From assembly GCF_002024805.1 (NCBI RefSeq), contig NZ_CP014337.1:1240001-1304000 (forward strand): a stretch of 64,000 nt of DNA, written 5' to 3'. Made by a program: the position numbers and the translations under genes. Below, piece by piece: positions 1 through 9,031 of this stretch (position 1 is its first letter; each line of letters opens with the position of its first letter). This DNA comes from Elizabethkingia bruuniana (lineage in GTDB: Bacteria; Bacteroidota; Bacteroidia; Flavobacteriales; Weeksellaceae). The notes under the pieces were generated by a model. It saw only the letters and a list, made by a program, of their open reading frames with translations, was not told where the DNA came from and did not search any database.

Positions 1-1733
1 AACTTTTCTTTAATTATTTTTCGTTTCAGCTTTAGGGTAGGCGTTAGCAGGCCTTCATCTATACTCCAGACAATAGGAGTGAGTTCAAATTTTTTGATCT
101 GCTCCCATTTTCCAAGATGTTTGTTCAGAGCTTCTATTTCCTGAGCGATACGCTGTTTTACATCTTCATTAGCAGCAATCTCTTCGTTGGTAGAACCAAT
201 GTTCAGTCCTTTTCTTTCGGCCCAAGCTTTTACGAACAGAAAATCTGGTTGAATAAAGGCTGCCGGCATTTTTTCGCCATCGCCAATAACCATAATCTGT
301 TCAATAAATTTAGAAGCTTTAGCGCTGTTCTCTATAACCTGAGGTGCAATATATTTACCACCCGAAGTTTTGAACATTTCTTTCTTACGGTCGGTAATTT
401 TTAGGAATCCTTCATCGTCAATAAATCCAATATCACCAGTTTTAAAGTATCCGTCCTCGGTAAAAGCTTCCTTAGTTTTTTCTTCATCCATGTAATAACC
501 TTTGAATACAGAAGTTCCTTTTACCAGAATTTCTCCATCCTCAGCAATTTTTACCTCGGCATTTTCAATAGGCCAGCCTACAGTACCAAATTTTCTGTGT
601 TTGAAACTGTTTACCGCAATTACAGGTGAAGTTTCTGTTAATCCGTAACCTTCCAGAATTGGAATGCCTGCACCGTGGAAAATTCTGTTTAATCTCGGTG
701 ACAAAGCTGCAGAACCAGAAACCAGGGCTACGATGTTACCACCTAAACCTTCTCTCCATTTTGTAAAGACTAGTTTGTCTGCGATCCATCCTTTTATACC
801 AAGGTTTTTTCCAAGATCATAATCTTCAACGAGTGATAAGGCCCAAAGGAAGATTTTAGTTTTCATACCACCGGCAGAAGTTCCGGTATTGTAGATTTTG
901 TCATATACTTTTTCTACCAGACGAGGTACTACAGTCATAAACTGAGGCTTTACCTCTTTAAGGTTATCACCAACTTTATCTATGCTTTCCGCAAAATAAA
1001 TAGAGTAGCCGTTATGCTGATAAAGATATAGAAGCATTCTTTCGAATACGTGGCACAAAGGCAGGAAGCTAAGGCACTTCATTTCTTTGTAATCGATTTT
1101 AACTTCAGGAATGCGTGGATTAGAGTTTAGTACATTGGATACAATATTTTCATGAGTAAGCGCAACGCCTTTAGGCCGTCCCGTTGTTCCGGAAGTATAG
1201 ATCAATGTGGCAATATCATCTGTTTTAATGGTATTGGCAATATCTTCAATCTCGGTTTGTGTGCTGTCATCTTCACCCAGGTCCAGAATTTCCTTCCAGT
1301 TAGGAGCCCCTTTTACATCATCAAATGCAAATACTCCCATCAGACTGGATATCTTTGGCTGTACTGAAATCAGTTTATTGTATAACTCTTTGTCGGAGAC
1401 AAAACAGTATTTTATTTCAGCATTGTTAAAGATATATTCATAATCCTCTTCACTGATAGTAGGGTATACAGGTACACTTATGACCCCTATCTGGGACATT
1501 CCAATGTCCATTATAGCCCATTCAGTACGGTTGTTGTGAGAGATAAGTCCAATTTTATCTCCGGGTTTAATTCCCAGTTTAATTAGACCTCTTGATATTT
1601 TGTTTGCCTGAGTGATATATTGTAAAGTAGAGGTTTTTATCCATTCGCCATTTTTTTTAGTGGCAAAGGCATCCTCTTTTGGATATTTTTCTAATGCTTT
1701 ATGGGCAAAATCGAAAATTCTTTTTGCGGACAT
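1..1733 (-). CDS. Long-chain fatty-acid-CoA ligase (AMP-forming), 3' end cut by window
   Basis: Read on the minus strand from ATG at 1733 the frame is open to the window edge (577 codons, MSAKRIFDFAHKALEKYP...), ending in a KRKIIKEK-like stretch that in this family lies roughly ten to fifteen residues from the C-terminus, so only the tail is missing. The AMP-binding P-loop YTSGTTGRPKG, the GYGLTETSP motif and the FKTGDIG..DEGFLKITDRKKE block typical of the ANL superfamily are all visible. Expected role: ATP-dependent activation of fatty acids to acyl-CoA at the inner membrane, feeding beta-oxidation or phospholipid synthesis. It is divergent from an acyl-CoA dehydrogenase gene, which fits a fatty-acid role. 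FadD15-like subgroup is likely; chain-length preference cannot be read from the sequence. Confidence 0.93.
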   Translation of the reverse strand, partial: MSAKRIFDFAHKALEKYPKEDAFATKKNGEWIKTSTLQYITQANKISRGLIKLGIKPGDKIGLISHNNRTEWAIMDIGMSQIGVISVPVYPTISEEDYEYIFNNAEIKYCFVSDKELYNKLISVQPKISSLMGVFAFDDVKGAPNWKEILDLGEDDSTQTEIEDIANTIKTDDIATLIYTSGTTGRPKGVALTHENIVSNVLNSNPRIPEVKIDYKEMKCLSFLPLCHVFERMLLYLYQHNGYSIYFAESIDKVGDNLKEVKPQFMTVVPRLVEKVYDKIYNTGTSAGGMKTKIFLWALSLVEDYDLGKNLGIKGWIADKLVFTKWREGLGGNIVALVSGSAALSPRLNRIFHGAGIPILEGYGLTETSPVIAVNSFKHRKFGTVGWPIENAEVKIAEDGEILVKGTSVFKGYYMDEEKTKEAFTEDGYFKTGDIGFIDDEGFLKITDRKKEMFKTSGGKYIAPQVIENSAKASKFIEQIMVIGDGEKMPAAFIQPDFLFVKAWAERKGLNIGSTNEEIAANEDVKQRIAQEIEALNKHLGKWEQIKKFELTPIVWSIDEGLLTPTLKLKRKIIKEK

Positions 1734-1854
1734 ATTGAAATTACTTTAAGGTGAGTTTCGTAAAGATAAAATATTTATTCTTTCTATCAAAAATAAAAAT
1801 CTTTTTCGGATTTTTAAAAAATTGTATTTTTACGAAAAATAACTTAATAATAAT

Positions 1855-2994
1855 ATGGACTTTAATTTATCAGAAGAGCAACTGATGATTCAGCAGGCAG
1901 CAAGAGATTTTGCACAGAACGAACTTTTACCTGGAGTAATTGAAAGAGATGATCAGCAAAAGTTTCCAGCCGAGCAGGTAAAGAAAATGGGTGAAATGGG
2001 TTTCCTGGGTATGATGGTAGATCCTAAATATGGAGGAGCCGGAATGGACAGCGTTTCTTATGTATTGGCAATGGAGGAGATCTCTAAGATCGATGCTTCT
2101 GCAGCTGTTGTAATGTCGGTAAATAACTCTTTGGTATGCGCAGGACTGGAGCGTTTCGCAAGCGAAGAACAAAAAGTAAAATACCTTACACCTTTAGCAA
2201 AAGGAGAGGTAATTGGTGCTTTTGCTTTGTCTGAGCCAGAAGCGGGATCTGACGCTACATCACAAAGTACTACTGCAGAAGATAAAGGAGATTACTATTT
2301 ACTGAATGGTACTAAAAACTGGATTACAAATGGTAATAATGCTACTTACTACATTGTAATTGCACAAACTCACCCGGAAAAAGGGCATAAAGGTATCAAT
2401 GCTTTTATTGTAGAAAAAGGATGGGAAGGTTTTATAGTAGGAAAAAAAGAAGATAAACTAGGAATCAGAGGAAGTGATACACATTCTTTGATGTTTACTG
2501 ATGTAAAGGTACCTAAAGAAAACAGAATTGGTGAAGACGGATTCGGTTTCAAATTTGCGATGGCTGTATTAAACGGTGGTAGAATAGGTATTGCTTCTCA
2601 GGCTTTAGGTATTGCTTCTGGTGCTTATGAACTGGCTTTGAAGTATGCTAAAGAAAGAAAAGCTTTCGGAACTGAAATTATCAATCACCAGGCTGTGGCT
2701 TTCAAATTAGCAGATATGCATGTGAATATTACTGCTGCAAGAATGTTATGCTTTAAAGCTGCAGCTGAAAAAGATGCTGGAAAAGATATCTCTGAAAGTG
2801 GCGCAATGGCAAAATTATTTGCTTCTAAAACGGCCATGGATACTACGATTGAAGCAGTACAGATTCACGGTGGATACGGATATGTAAAAGAGTACCATGT
2901 TGAGCGTATGATGCGTGATGCTAAGATTACTCAGATCTATGAAGGAACTTCTGAAATTCAGAAAATCGTAATTTCCAGAGCGATTGCTAAATAA
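1855..2994 (+). CDS. Acyl-CoA dehydrogenase (short-chain/butyryl type)
   Basis: 379 residues, the usual length of the family. Visible marks are the FALSEPEAGSD flavin-binding signature near residue 125, the KERKAFG segment, and the QIHGGYGYVKEYHVERMMRDA block followed by QIYEGTSEIQ, in which Glu363 is the expected catalytic base. FAD-dependent alpha,beta-dehydrogenation of a short-chain acyl-CoA in the cytoplasm; electrons go to ETF. It lies 121 bp from, and divergent to, the acyl-CoA ligase, so the two may share control. The substrate (butyryl, isovaleryl or another short acyl group) is not decidable here. The start is the first ATG after an A/T-rich leader. Confidence 0.95.
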   Translation: MDFNLSEEQLMIQQAARDFAQNELLPGVIERDDQQKFPAEQVKKMGEMGFLGMMVDPKYGGAGMDSVSYVLAMEEISKIDASAAVVMSVNNSLVCAGLERFASEEQKVKYLTPLAKGEVIGAFALSEPEAGSDATSQSTTAEDKGDYYLLNGTKNWITNGNNATYYIVIAQTHPEKGHKGINAFIVEKGWEGFIVGKKEDKLGIRGSDTHSLMFTDVKVPKENRIGEDGFGFKFAMAVLNGGRIGIASQALGIASGAYELALKYAKERKAFGTEIINHQAVAFKLADMHVNITAARMLCFKAAAEKDAGKDISESGAMAKLFASKTAMDTTIEAVQIHGGYGYVKEYHVERMMRDAKITQIYEGTSEIQKIVISRAIAK

Positions 2995-3021
2995 TTAAAT
3001 AAAACACTAAATTCTGCTATT

Positions 3022-3426
3022 ATGTCTGAAACAATCTATGAAAAAAAGAAAAGCGGCTTCGGAAAAGTAATTTTCTGGGTTATCTTGGTTTTACTTTTGG
3101 TTTTCGGGGGCTGGTTTTACTATAAATACTACTTCGTTTTTGGTGAAGGTGTAAAATCCGGAACTCTTAATTATGTAGTAAAAAAAGGAAACATTTTCAA
3201 AACCTATGAAGGGAAAATAATTCAGGATGGTTTCGGCAAGGTTAAAACCGGAAGCGGAATTAGTAGTTATGAATTTGAGTTTTCGGTAGAGGATGAAGCT
3301 GTTTTTAAACAGCTTGAAGCCAATAGCGGAAAATATTTTGATCTGCATTACAAAGAATATCACGGTGTTCTTCCTTGGAGAGGAAATACAGTATATATTG
3401 TAGACAAAGTAATTAATTCAAAATAA
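3022..3426 (+). CDS. Small single-pass membrane protein of unknown function
   Basis: 134 residues, 27 bp after the acyl-CoA dehydrogenase stop and followed by a strong terminator, so probably the last gene of that transcript. A basic N-terminus (KKKSGFGK) is followed by one membrane segment at about residues 18-36 (VIFWVILVLLLVFGGWFYY) and a soluble beta-rich domain of about 95 residues. As I recall, homologues in Flavobacteriia are sometimes labelled 6-phosphogluconate dehydrogenase in databases; nothing here supports that, because there is no Rossmann motif and the protein is far too short. Function unknown. Confidence 0.85.
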   Translation: MSETIYEKKKSGFGKVIFWVILVLLLVFGGWFYYKYYFVFGEGVKSGTLNYVVKKGNIFKTYEGKIIQDGFGKVKTGSGISSYEFEFSVEDEAVFKQLEANSGKYFDLHYKEYHGVLPWRGNTVYIVDKVINSK

Positions 3427-3430
3427 AATT

Positions 3431-3460
3431 AAAGCTCCCGAAATTTCGGGAGCTTTTTGT
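3431..3460 (+). terminator. Rho-independent terminator
   Basis: AAAGCTCCCGAAA pairs perfectly with TTTCGGGAGCTTT, followed by a T-run. It ends the acyl-CoA dehydrogenase / membrane protein transcript. Confidence 0.9.
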
Positions 3461-3588
3461 TTTCTTTATCTTCTTCAGGTATTAGAGCTTTTTCCATTAC
3501 AAATGACCTCCATGATTGCCTAATTATTGTATTAATGTAGGAAGTACAGGAGACTTATAATTTTTTTCAAAGTTTTTATTTTATTTAA

Positions 3589-3596
3589 TATCTTTG
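3589..3596 (+). promoter_or_regulatory. Putative -7 box for the GH5 glycanase gene
   Basis: TATCTTTG matches the Bacteroidota -7 consensus TAnnTTTG, 58 bp upstream of the glycanase start. No convincing TTG -33 box at the usual distance was seen, so support is partial. Confidence 0.45.
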
Positions 3597-3654
3597 ATTC
3601 GATAATAACTCAGTTCTAACAAAATAATCATCTAACTTTTAAAATATTAACACT

Positions 3655-5385
3655 ATGAAAAGAGTAATACTTGCGTCCTGTTTTTTATTGTCTCAATTTG
3701 GGACATCTCAATTACTGAAATCTGAAGGCCAGAAAATCGTAAATGATAAAGGAGAGAATGTTTTGTTAAGAGGTTTAGGTTTGGGAGGATGGATGTTACA
3801 AGAAGGTTATATGCTGAAAACAGCGGATTTTGCAGGTCCACAGTATCAGATAAAGAATAAAATAGCAGAACTTGCCGGTGAGGATGGTATGCAGGCATTT
3901 TATAAAAAGTATCTGGAAAACGGAATTACTAAAAAAGATATAGATGCACTAAAGTCTTGGGGATTCAATTCTGTGAGATTACCAATGCATTATAACCTTT
4001 ATACCTTACCTATAGAGAAAGAGAAGGTAAAAGGAAAGGATACCTGGCTGGAAGAAGGTTTCCGTATGACGGATAATCTTCTGAAATGGTGTGCAGAAAA
4101 TAAAATGTACTTGTTTCTGGATATGCATGCTCTGCCTGGGGGGCAAGGGAATGACGTCAATATTTCGGATAATGATAAATCGAAACCGTCTTTGTGGGAG
4201 AGTGAAGAAAATCAGAGAAAATCTGTTGCACTATGGAAAAAGCTTGCTGAACGTTACAAAGATAGTCCATGGATTGGCGGGTATGATATTATCAATGAAC
4301 CCAATTATGGATTTACAGGAAAAAACCTTAATGGATGCGACGAAGAATCTAATGCTCCGCTAAGAAAATTTATGGTAGATGTAACCAAAGCTATCCGCGA
4401 AGTGGATCAAAAGCACTTGATTATAATTGAAGGAAATTGCTGGGGAAATAATTATAAAGGAATATTCCCGCTATGGGATAATAATCTTGTACTAAGTTTC
4501 CATAAATATTGGAATAAAAATGACCAAAACTCTATTAAGCAAATGCTGGATTACCGCAACCAGTACAATGTGCCTATCTGGTTAGGAGAGAGTGGTGAGA
4601 ATTCCAATGTATGGTTTACTGAAGCTATAAGTCTTATGGAAAATAATAATATCGGATGGGCTTTCTGGCCAATGAAAAAAATAGACAATATTGCCGGAGT
4701 AGCCAATGTTAAGATAACACCAGAATACGAGAAGCTGCTGGATTACTGGAAAAATGGCGGTGAAAAACCTTCCAAAGAATTTACCTATAAAACAATGATG
4801 CAGATAGCAGACAATTACAAATTCGAAAATACAGAAGTTAAAAAAGATGTAATCGATGCAATGTTTCGTCAGATAAAAAGCAATGAAGTATTGCCATATA
4901 CCAGTCATACAATTCCGGGAAGAATATTTGCTACGGAATACGATTTGGGAAGGATTGGAGCGGCTTATTATGACAAAGATGCAATTAACTATCGTATAGA
5001 TACTGGTGAACAGGTCAACTGGAATTCCGGAGATAAGATGAGAAACGATGGTGTGGATATTTACAGCAATAAGGATAAAGTTTCCAATGGCTATTATGTA
5101 GGAAAAATTGAAGATGGAGAGTGGTTAAACTTCACTTTGAAAAGTGTAAAGCCGGGAAAATATAGTCTGGAAATTCGCTATGCAAATGCAAGCGGTACAG
5201 GAAGGTTATCCGTAACAGATGGTAAAGGACAACAAATAGCACAAACAGAGCTTCCTTCTACAGGCGGAGATCAGATATGGAAAACTATAACCGTAAAAAA
5301 TGTAAACATAACTAAAGGAACAGATAAAATAAAACTTCAGTTTGATAAAGGCGGTTTCAATCTGAATTATATAGACTTTAAATAA
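3655..5385 (+). CDS. Secreted glycoside hydrolase family 5 with C-terminal CBM6-like module
   Basis: 576 residues. A signal peptide (MKRVILASCFLLSQFGTSQ) is followed by a GH5 barrel at about residues 20-360. The acid/base glutamate is Glu215 in DIINEPN and the nucleophile Glu312 in WLGESGEN; the early RGLGLGGWMLQEGY and VRLPMHY motifs are also typical of GH5. A beta-sandwich region (about 430-576) with DGEWLNFTLK and a closing FNLNYIDFK resembles CBM6 carbohydrate-binding modules. Expected role: extracellular or periplasmic hydrolysis of a beta-glycan. The particular substrate (beta-1,3/1,6-glucan, cellulose-like, glucosylceramide) cannot be assigned. The gene stands alone between terminators, with no SusC/SusD neighbour, so it is not part of a recognisable polysaccharide utilisation locus. 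Confidence 0.9.
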   Translation: MKRVILASCFLLSQFGTSQLLKSEGQKIVNDKGENVLLRGLGLGGWMLQEGYMLKTADFAGPQYQIKNKIAELAGEDGMQAFYKKYLENGITKKDIDALKSWGFNSVRLPMHYNLYTLPIEKEKVKGKDTWLEEGFRMTDNLLKWCAENKMYLFLDMHALPGGQGNDVNISDNDKSKPSLWESEENQRKSVALWKKLAERYKDSPWIGGYDIINEPNYGFTGKNLNGCDEESNAPLRKFMVDVTKAIREVDQKHLIIIEGNCWGNNYKGIFPLWDNNLVLSFHKYWNKNDQNSIKQMLDYRNQYNVPIWLGESGENSNVWFTEAISLMENNNIGWAFWPMKKIDNIAGVANVKITPEYEKLLDYWKNGGEKPSKEFTYKTMMQIADNYKFENTEVKKDVIDAMFRQIKSNEVLPYTSHTIPGRIFATEYDLGRIGAAYYDKDAINYRIDTGEQVNWNSGDKMRNDGVDIYSNKDKVSNGYYVGKIEDGEWLNFTLKSVKPGKYSLEIRYANASGTGRLSVTDGKGQQIAQTELPSTGGDQIWKTITVKNVNITKGTDKIKLQFDKGGFNLNYIDFK

Positions 5386-5420
5386 AAATACAGACCACTA
5401 TCTATAATCCATTTATACCG

Positions 5421-5456
5421 ACCACAAGAGAATTATTTCTTTTGTGGTTATTTTTT
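5421..5456 (+). terminator. Rho-independent terminator after the GH5 gene
   Basis: ACCACAAGAGAA pairs with TTCTTTTGTGGT (one G-T pair), loop TTAT, followed by a T-run. Confidence 0.85.
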
Positions 5457-5486
5457 ATTTGTAAAAGATAGCGAACCATAATTGCT

Positions 5487-5494
5487 TACTTTTG
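5487..5494 (+). promoter_or_regulatory. -7 promoter box of the AraC regulator gene
   Basis: TACTTTTG matches TAnnTTTG, with a TTTG at 5458-5461 as a possible, slightly distant -33 box. It places transcription start near 5500 and rules out the in-frame TTG at 5482 as start codon, leaving ATG 5509. Confidence 0.65.
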
Positions 5495-5508
5495 TCGAAA
5501 ACAATCTA

Positions 5509-6339
5509 ATGGAGTTTCATGCCTTAAAAATCTTTACTGAACAAAACCTTCAGGATAGTCTTACAATGGGGCATCCATACCATCCCAATAATCCGTTGTT
5601 TTTATTTATAAAAAAAGGAAAGATGGTAATCAAAGAACAGATTAACATCTTTGAGCTCGGAGAAAACTCCATTATCCTAATAGATTCCCGTTCAGTATAT
5701 GAGATTATGGAAGTAAGCAAAGAGCTGAAAGTGAAAGTGCTTACCTACCATCGTTCATTTATTAGTAAAATCGGACTGAAATTCAACAGACTCAATATTT
5801 ACCATAACATAAGAATGGAACTTAGAAGAGGCTATACATTTACCGACAGAGAATTTGAAGTATTCTGGGATATACTGAAGGGTATAGATTATTTTCTGGA
5901 CGAAATAGGTGATCTTGAATATGCTGTTGAAAGTATTGAGAGTCTTTTTAGTGCATTTATTTATAATGTTTCCAGTTTTGTTATGCGTAACCGGAAAAAT
6001 ACCAAAGGTATGATGACGCGTAATCAGGAAATTGTTCTGGACTTTATAGGTTTGGTAGGAGAGAATTATCTTAGCCAGAAAAGCGTAGAGTTCTATGCAC
6101 AGACTATGATGCTGTCTACACGCCACTTATCTTCAGTTATTAAAGCCGAAACAGGTAAAACAGCAGGACAAATGATTAATGAATTCATAATAAATGAAGC
6201 AAAAGCTTTGTTGGCTTCTACTTTAAAGCCTGTTAATGAGATTTCTAACCGGCTAAACTTTAGTGATCAATATTCTTTCAGTCACTTCTTTAAAAAGCAT
6301 CAGGGGGTAAGTCCTACAGAGTATCGAAACCAGTTTTAG
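5509..6339 (+). CDS. AraC-family transcriptional regulator
   Basis: 276 residues from ATG 5509. The N-terminal half looks like a small cupin-type sensing domain (GENSIILIDSRSVYEIMEV); the C-terminal hundred residues are a double helix-turn-helix, with the AraC signature FSDQYSFSHFFKKHQGVSPTEYR close to the end. It is immediately followed, in the same direction, by a complete tripartite efflux cassette, so a local regulator of that cassette is the natural reading. The inverted repeat in the leader of the first efflux gene is a candidate target. The inducer is unknown. A longer frame to TTG 5482 exists but begins upstream of the promoter. Confidence 0.88.
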   Translation: MEFHALKIFTEQNLQDSLTMGHPYHPNNPLFLFIKKGKMVIKEQINIFELGENSIILIDSRSVYEIMEVSKELKVKVLTYHRSFISKIGLKFNRLNIYHNIRMELRRGYTFTDREFEVFWDILKGIDYFLDEIGDLEYAVESIESLFSAFIYNVSSFVMRNRKNTKGMMTRNQEIVLDFIGLVGENYLSQKSVEFYAQTMMLSTRHLSSVIKAETGKTAGQMINEFIINEAKALLASTLKPVNEISNRLNFSDQYSFSHFFKKHQGVSPTEYRNQF

Positions 6340-6350
6340 ACAGGTAATCT

Positions 6351-6358
6351 TACTTTTG
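6351..6358 (+). promoter_or_regulatory. Possible secondary -7 box upstream of the efflux cassette
   Basis: TACTTTTG, a perfect TAnnTTTG, lies just after the AraC stop codon and about 100 bp before the TolC gene. It could be an alternative promoter to the one at 6407-6414. Confidence 0.35.
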
Positions 6359-6406
6359 AACATCTTTATCTTTTCTTTAAGCATTACCTTGGCCTCATTT
6401 TCAGTG

Positions 6407-6414
6407 TAAATTTG
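6407..6414 (+). promoter_or_regulatory. -7 promoter box of the efflux cassette
   Basis: TAAATTTG matches TAnnTTTG, with TTG at 6389-6391 (15-nt gap, a little short). Predicted start is near 6420, giving a leader of about 36 nt that contains an inverted repeat. Confidence 0.55.
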
Positions 6415-6418
6415 CACT

Positions 6419-6442
6419 GTAAATCTGATTTCTGAGATTTAC
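6419..6442. promoter_or_regulatory. Inverted repeat GTAAATCT-N8-AGATTTAC, candidate operator
   Basis: Perfect 8-bp arms with an 8-bp spacer, at the predicted transcription start and in front of the TolC gene start. The position fits a repressor/activator site or an mRNA hairpin. Which protein binds is inference; the adjacent AraC regulator is the first candidate, although AraC proteins more often use direct repeats. Confidence 0.5.
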
Positions 6443-6456
6443 GAAAAGCAAGGAAA

Positions 6457-7767
6457 ATGAAAAACAAAGTTATAAACTATGCAATGGCAGTAATGCTTTT
6501 GTACGGAAGCCTTATTGCCGCACAAGAAGTGAAAAGCATGACTGCAGATGAGGTGATGACTCTGGCACTACAGAATCACCAGCAACTTAAGCTATCCGAA
6601 AAGAACATCTATATTTCCAAACAACAGACAGAGGTAACCAAATTGCAGAAGTTACCCACTATTACAGCATCTACAAGTCAGTTTTATTTAGGAAATGCCC
6701 TTATCATAGATAAGGATTTTTCTAATTCCACCAATGTTTCCATGCCACATTATGGAAGTTCTTATGGTGTACAGGCGAGCCAGCTGATCTTCAAGGGTGG
6801 GTTGGTAAAGAAATCCATTGAAATGGCAGGTTTGCGTGAGCAACTTGCAGCGTTGGATTTGGAAAAGAACCAACAGGATGTAAAGTTCTTGGTACTTTCC
6901 AATTATTTAGATGTTTACAAATTAAAGAATCAGGAACAGATTTTTCAGAACAATAAGAAGCTGGCACAAGAAAGATTGAAAAACATTCAGAAATTCAACC
7001 AGCAGGGAATGGTAACCCGAAATGAAGTAATCAGAGGAGAGTTAGCCATCAAAAATCTGGATCAGGGACTTCTTACATTAAGCAATAACAAAAAAATCCT
7101 TAACTATAATCTGGATGTTGCCTTAGGACTTCCTCAGAATACCGAGATTAACCCGACAGAAAGCCTTGAAGGAAAAGAATTGGTAAAAGGAACTGATTAT
7201 TATATAGAGCAAGCATATCAAAACAACCCACAGCTAAAATCGGCAAATACCAATATTGCTGTGGCACAGAAAAATATTGAGATTATCAATACAGATAAAA
7301 TGCCTACACTGTCCGGATTTGGCGGTTACAATATGCAGAGACCTATTATGACAAGAACACCAGTTCTGGACATGTATTCGAATAGTTGGCAGGCGGGAAT
7401 TTCGTTAAGTTATAACATCGATAATCTGTATAAAACCAAAGAGCGACTGAAAGTAGGAGAGTTGCAGAAATCACAGGCACAGGATGCATTAACGCTTACC
7501 AGACAGAATATAGACATGACGGTAAACGCAGCTTATGTAAAGTACCAGGAATCTATAGACCAGGCAAAGTTAATGGATGATGCACAGAAACTAGCAGAAG
7601 AAAACTATAAAATTACTGAAGCTAAATACCTTAACCAATTGGCAGTACAGGCAGAAATGATAGACGCACAGAACCAGAAACTACAGGCGGAGCTAGACTT
7701 TGTAACCGCTGAAATCAATGTATTGTATCAGTATTACAATCTTCTGAAATCTACAGGAAGCTTATAA
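6457..7767 (+). CDS. TolC-family outer-membrane efflux channel
   Basis: 436 residues with a signal peptide ending at about ...LIAAQ. Two repeated halves rich in long helices (for example NQQDVKFLVLSNYLDVYKLKNQEQIF and its counterpart near the C-terminus) are typical of the OEP/TolC fold, and the length is normal. It forms the trimeric outer-membrane exit duct of a tripartite pump. It is the first gene of a three-gene run with an HlyD-type adaptor (52 bp away) and an MFS transporter, the EmrA-EmrB-TolC arrangement. Substrates are likely hydrophobic drugs or toxic compounds by analogy, not shown by sequence. Confidence 0.92.
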   Translation: MKNKVINYAMAVMLLYGSLIAAQEVKSMTADEVMTLALQNHQQLKLSEKNIYISKQQTEVTKLQKLPTITASTSQFYLGNALIIDKDFSNSTNVSMPHYGSSYGVQASQLIFKGGLVKKSIEMAGLREQLAALDLEKNQQDVKFLVLSNYLDVYKLKNQEQIFQNNKKLAQERLKNIQKFNQQGMVTRNEVIRGELAIKNLDQGLLTLSNNKKILNYNLDVALGLPQNTEINPTESLEGKELVKGTDYYIEQAYQNNPQLKSANTNIAVAQKNIEIINTDKMPTLSGFGGYNMQRPIMTRTPVLDMYSNSWQAGISLSYNIDNLYKTKERLKVGELQKSQAQDALTLTRQNIDMTVNAAYVKYQESIDQAKLMDDAQKLAEENYKITEAKYLNQLAVQAEMIDAQNQKLQAELDFVTAEINVLYQYYNLLKSTGSL

Positions 7768-7819
7768 CTGAAGCTATTTTCAATTAATAACTAATAAAGA
7801 ATAACACAAGGATACATAT

Positions 7820-8953
7820 ATGGAAAGCAAGGATAATGTACAACAAGAACAATCAACTCAAGGGACAGGAGCAAAAGTGCAAATGTCAACAAGAGTTGAG
7901 GAAAAAAAGAAAGCCAACAAAAAAAATAAAATAAGAAGCACTATTGCAAACTCAATTGTATTTATTATTCTTATTGCAGGTTTTTATTGGTTAGTCAGAG
8001 AATATTTTCATATCGGAGACAAAGACTATACAGAAGCTGCTCAGGTTGAAGAATTCATTAATCCGGTAAATACGAGGGTGGCCGGATATATTAAAGAAAT
8101 TAAATTCATAGAACATCAACAGGTAAAAAAAGGCGATACATTACTCATTCTGGATGACCGGGAAATACAAACTCAGCTGGGACAGGCAGAAGCAGCTTAT
8201 CAGAATGCTTTGGCACAAAGAAGCGCTACAAGTTCCTCAGTGAATACGGTTTCCAATAATGTAAATGTAATGGAGTCTAATATTGCTGGTGCTAAAGCAA
8301 GATTATGGAATGCAGAGCAAAATCTGAACAGATATAAAAACCTTTTGGTTGCAGAAGCGGTAACAAAACAGCAATATGACCAGATAAAAACGGAATATGA
8401 TGCACAGAAAGCGGCTTATGAAACCTTGGTGAATCAAAAGCAATCTGCAAATCTTTCTACTACAGAAGTTAAATCTAAACTAGGAATTAACGATGCAGAA
8501 ATTAAGAGAACAAAAGCAGCATTGGATATGGCAAAACTTAACCTGAGCTATACAGTAATTACAGCACCTTATGACGGTGTTATGGGGAGAAGAGCAATCT
8601 CCGACGGGCAGTTGGTACAGGCAGGTCAGCAGATTGCAACAATTGTACTTAATGGTCAGAAATGGGTAACCGCAAACTTTCTGGAAGGCCAAATGCCTAA
8701 AATTGCTGTAGGGAAGAAAATAATGATGTCGGCAGATGCATTGGGTGGACAGCAATTTGAAGGAGAGGTTACAGCAATCTCAGCAGCTACAGGTTCCAGA
8801 TATTCCAGTGTACCTACAGATAACTCTACCGGTAACTTTATCAAAGTTCAGCAGAGAATTCCGGTGAGAATAGAGTTCACTTCAGGCAATGATAAGCAAA
8901 AGCTTAATCAGCTTCGTGCCGGAATGAATATGATCATTAAACTGAAAGATTAA
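7820..8953 (+). CDS. EmrA/HlyD-type membrane-fusion (adaptor) protein
   Basis: 377 residues. A hydrophilic, lysine-rich cytoplasmic N-terminus (about 45 residues) is followed by one membrane anchor (about residues 47-66, IVFIILIAGFYWLV). Next comes a lipoyl-like half motif (VAGYIKEIKFIEHQQVKKGDTLLILDDRE), a helical hairpin (about 120-220), the second lipoyl half (TVITAPYDGVMGRRAISDGQLVQAGQ) and a beta-barrel domain. This order is that of EmrA rather than AcrA: there is no lipoprotein signal. It bridges the MFS pump and the TolC channel encoded on either side. Confidence 0.92.
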   Translation: MESKDNVQQEQSTQGTGAKVQMSTRVEEKKKANKKNKIRSTIANSIVFIILIAGFYWLVREYFHIGDKDYTEAAQVEEFINPVNTRVAGYIKEIKFIEHQQVKKGDTLLILDDREIQTQLGQAEAAYQNALAQRSATSSSVNTVSNNVNVMESNIAGAKARLWNAEQNLNRYKNLLVAEAVTKQQYDQIKTEYDAQKAAYETLVNQKQSANLSTTEVKSKLGINDAEIKRTKAALDMAKLNLSYTVITAPYDGVMGRRAISDGQLVQAGQQIATIVLNGQKWVTANFLEGQMPKIAVGKKIMMSADALGGQQFEGEVTAISAATGSRYSSVPTDNSTGNFIKVQQRIPVRIEFTSGNDKQKLNQLRAGMNMIIKLKD

Positions 8954-9031
8954 TCTTATTACAAAAGTGAAATGCGGGAATAGATTCTGATAAAAGAATT
9001 AGTTATTTCCCAAGCTCACAACTTATATAAA

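Noticed and set aside
117-404. 95-codon plus-strand ORF near the left edge
   Set aside because: Runs antisense to the acyl-CoA ligase gene, which is continuous and well supported.
3022-3426. 6-phosphogluconate dehydrogenase label for the small membrane protein
   Set aside because: 134 residues with a membrane helix and no nucleotide-binding motif.
5482-5508. TTG start extending the first AraC gene
   Set aside because: It lies before and within the -7 box TACTTTTG, so it could not be on the message.
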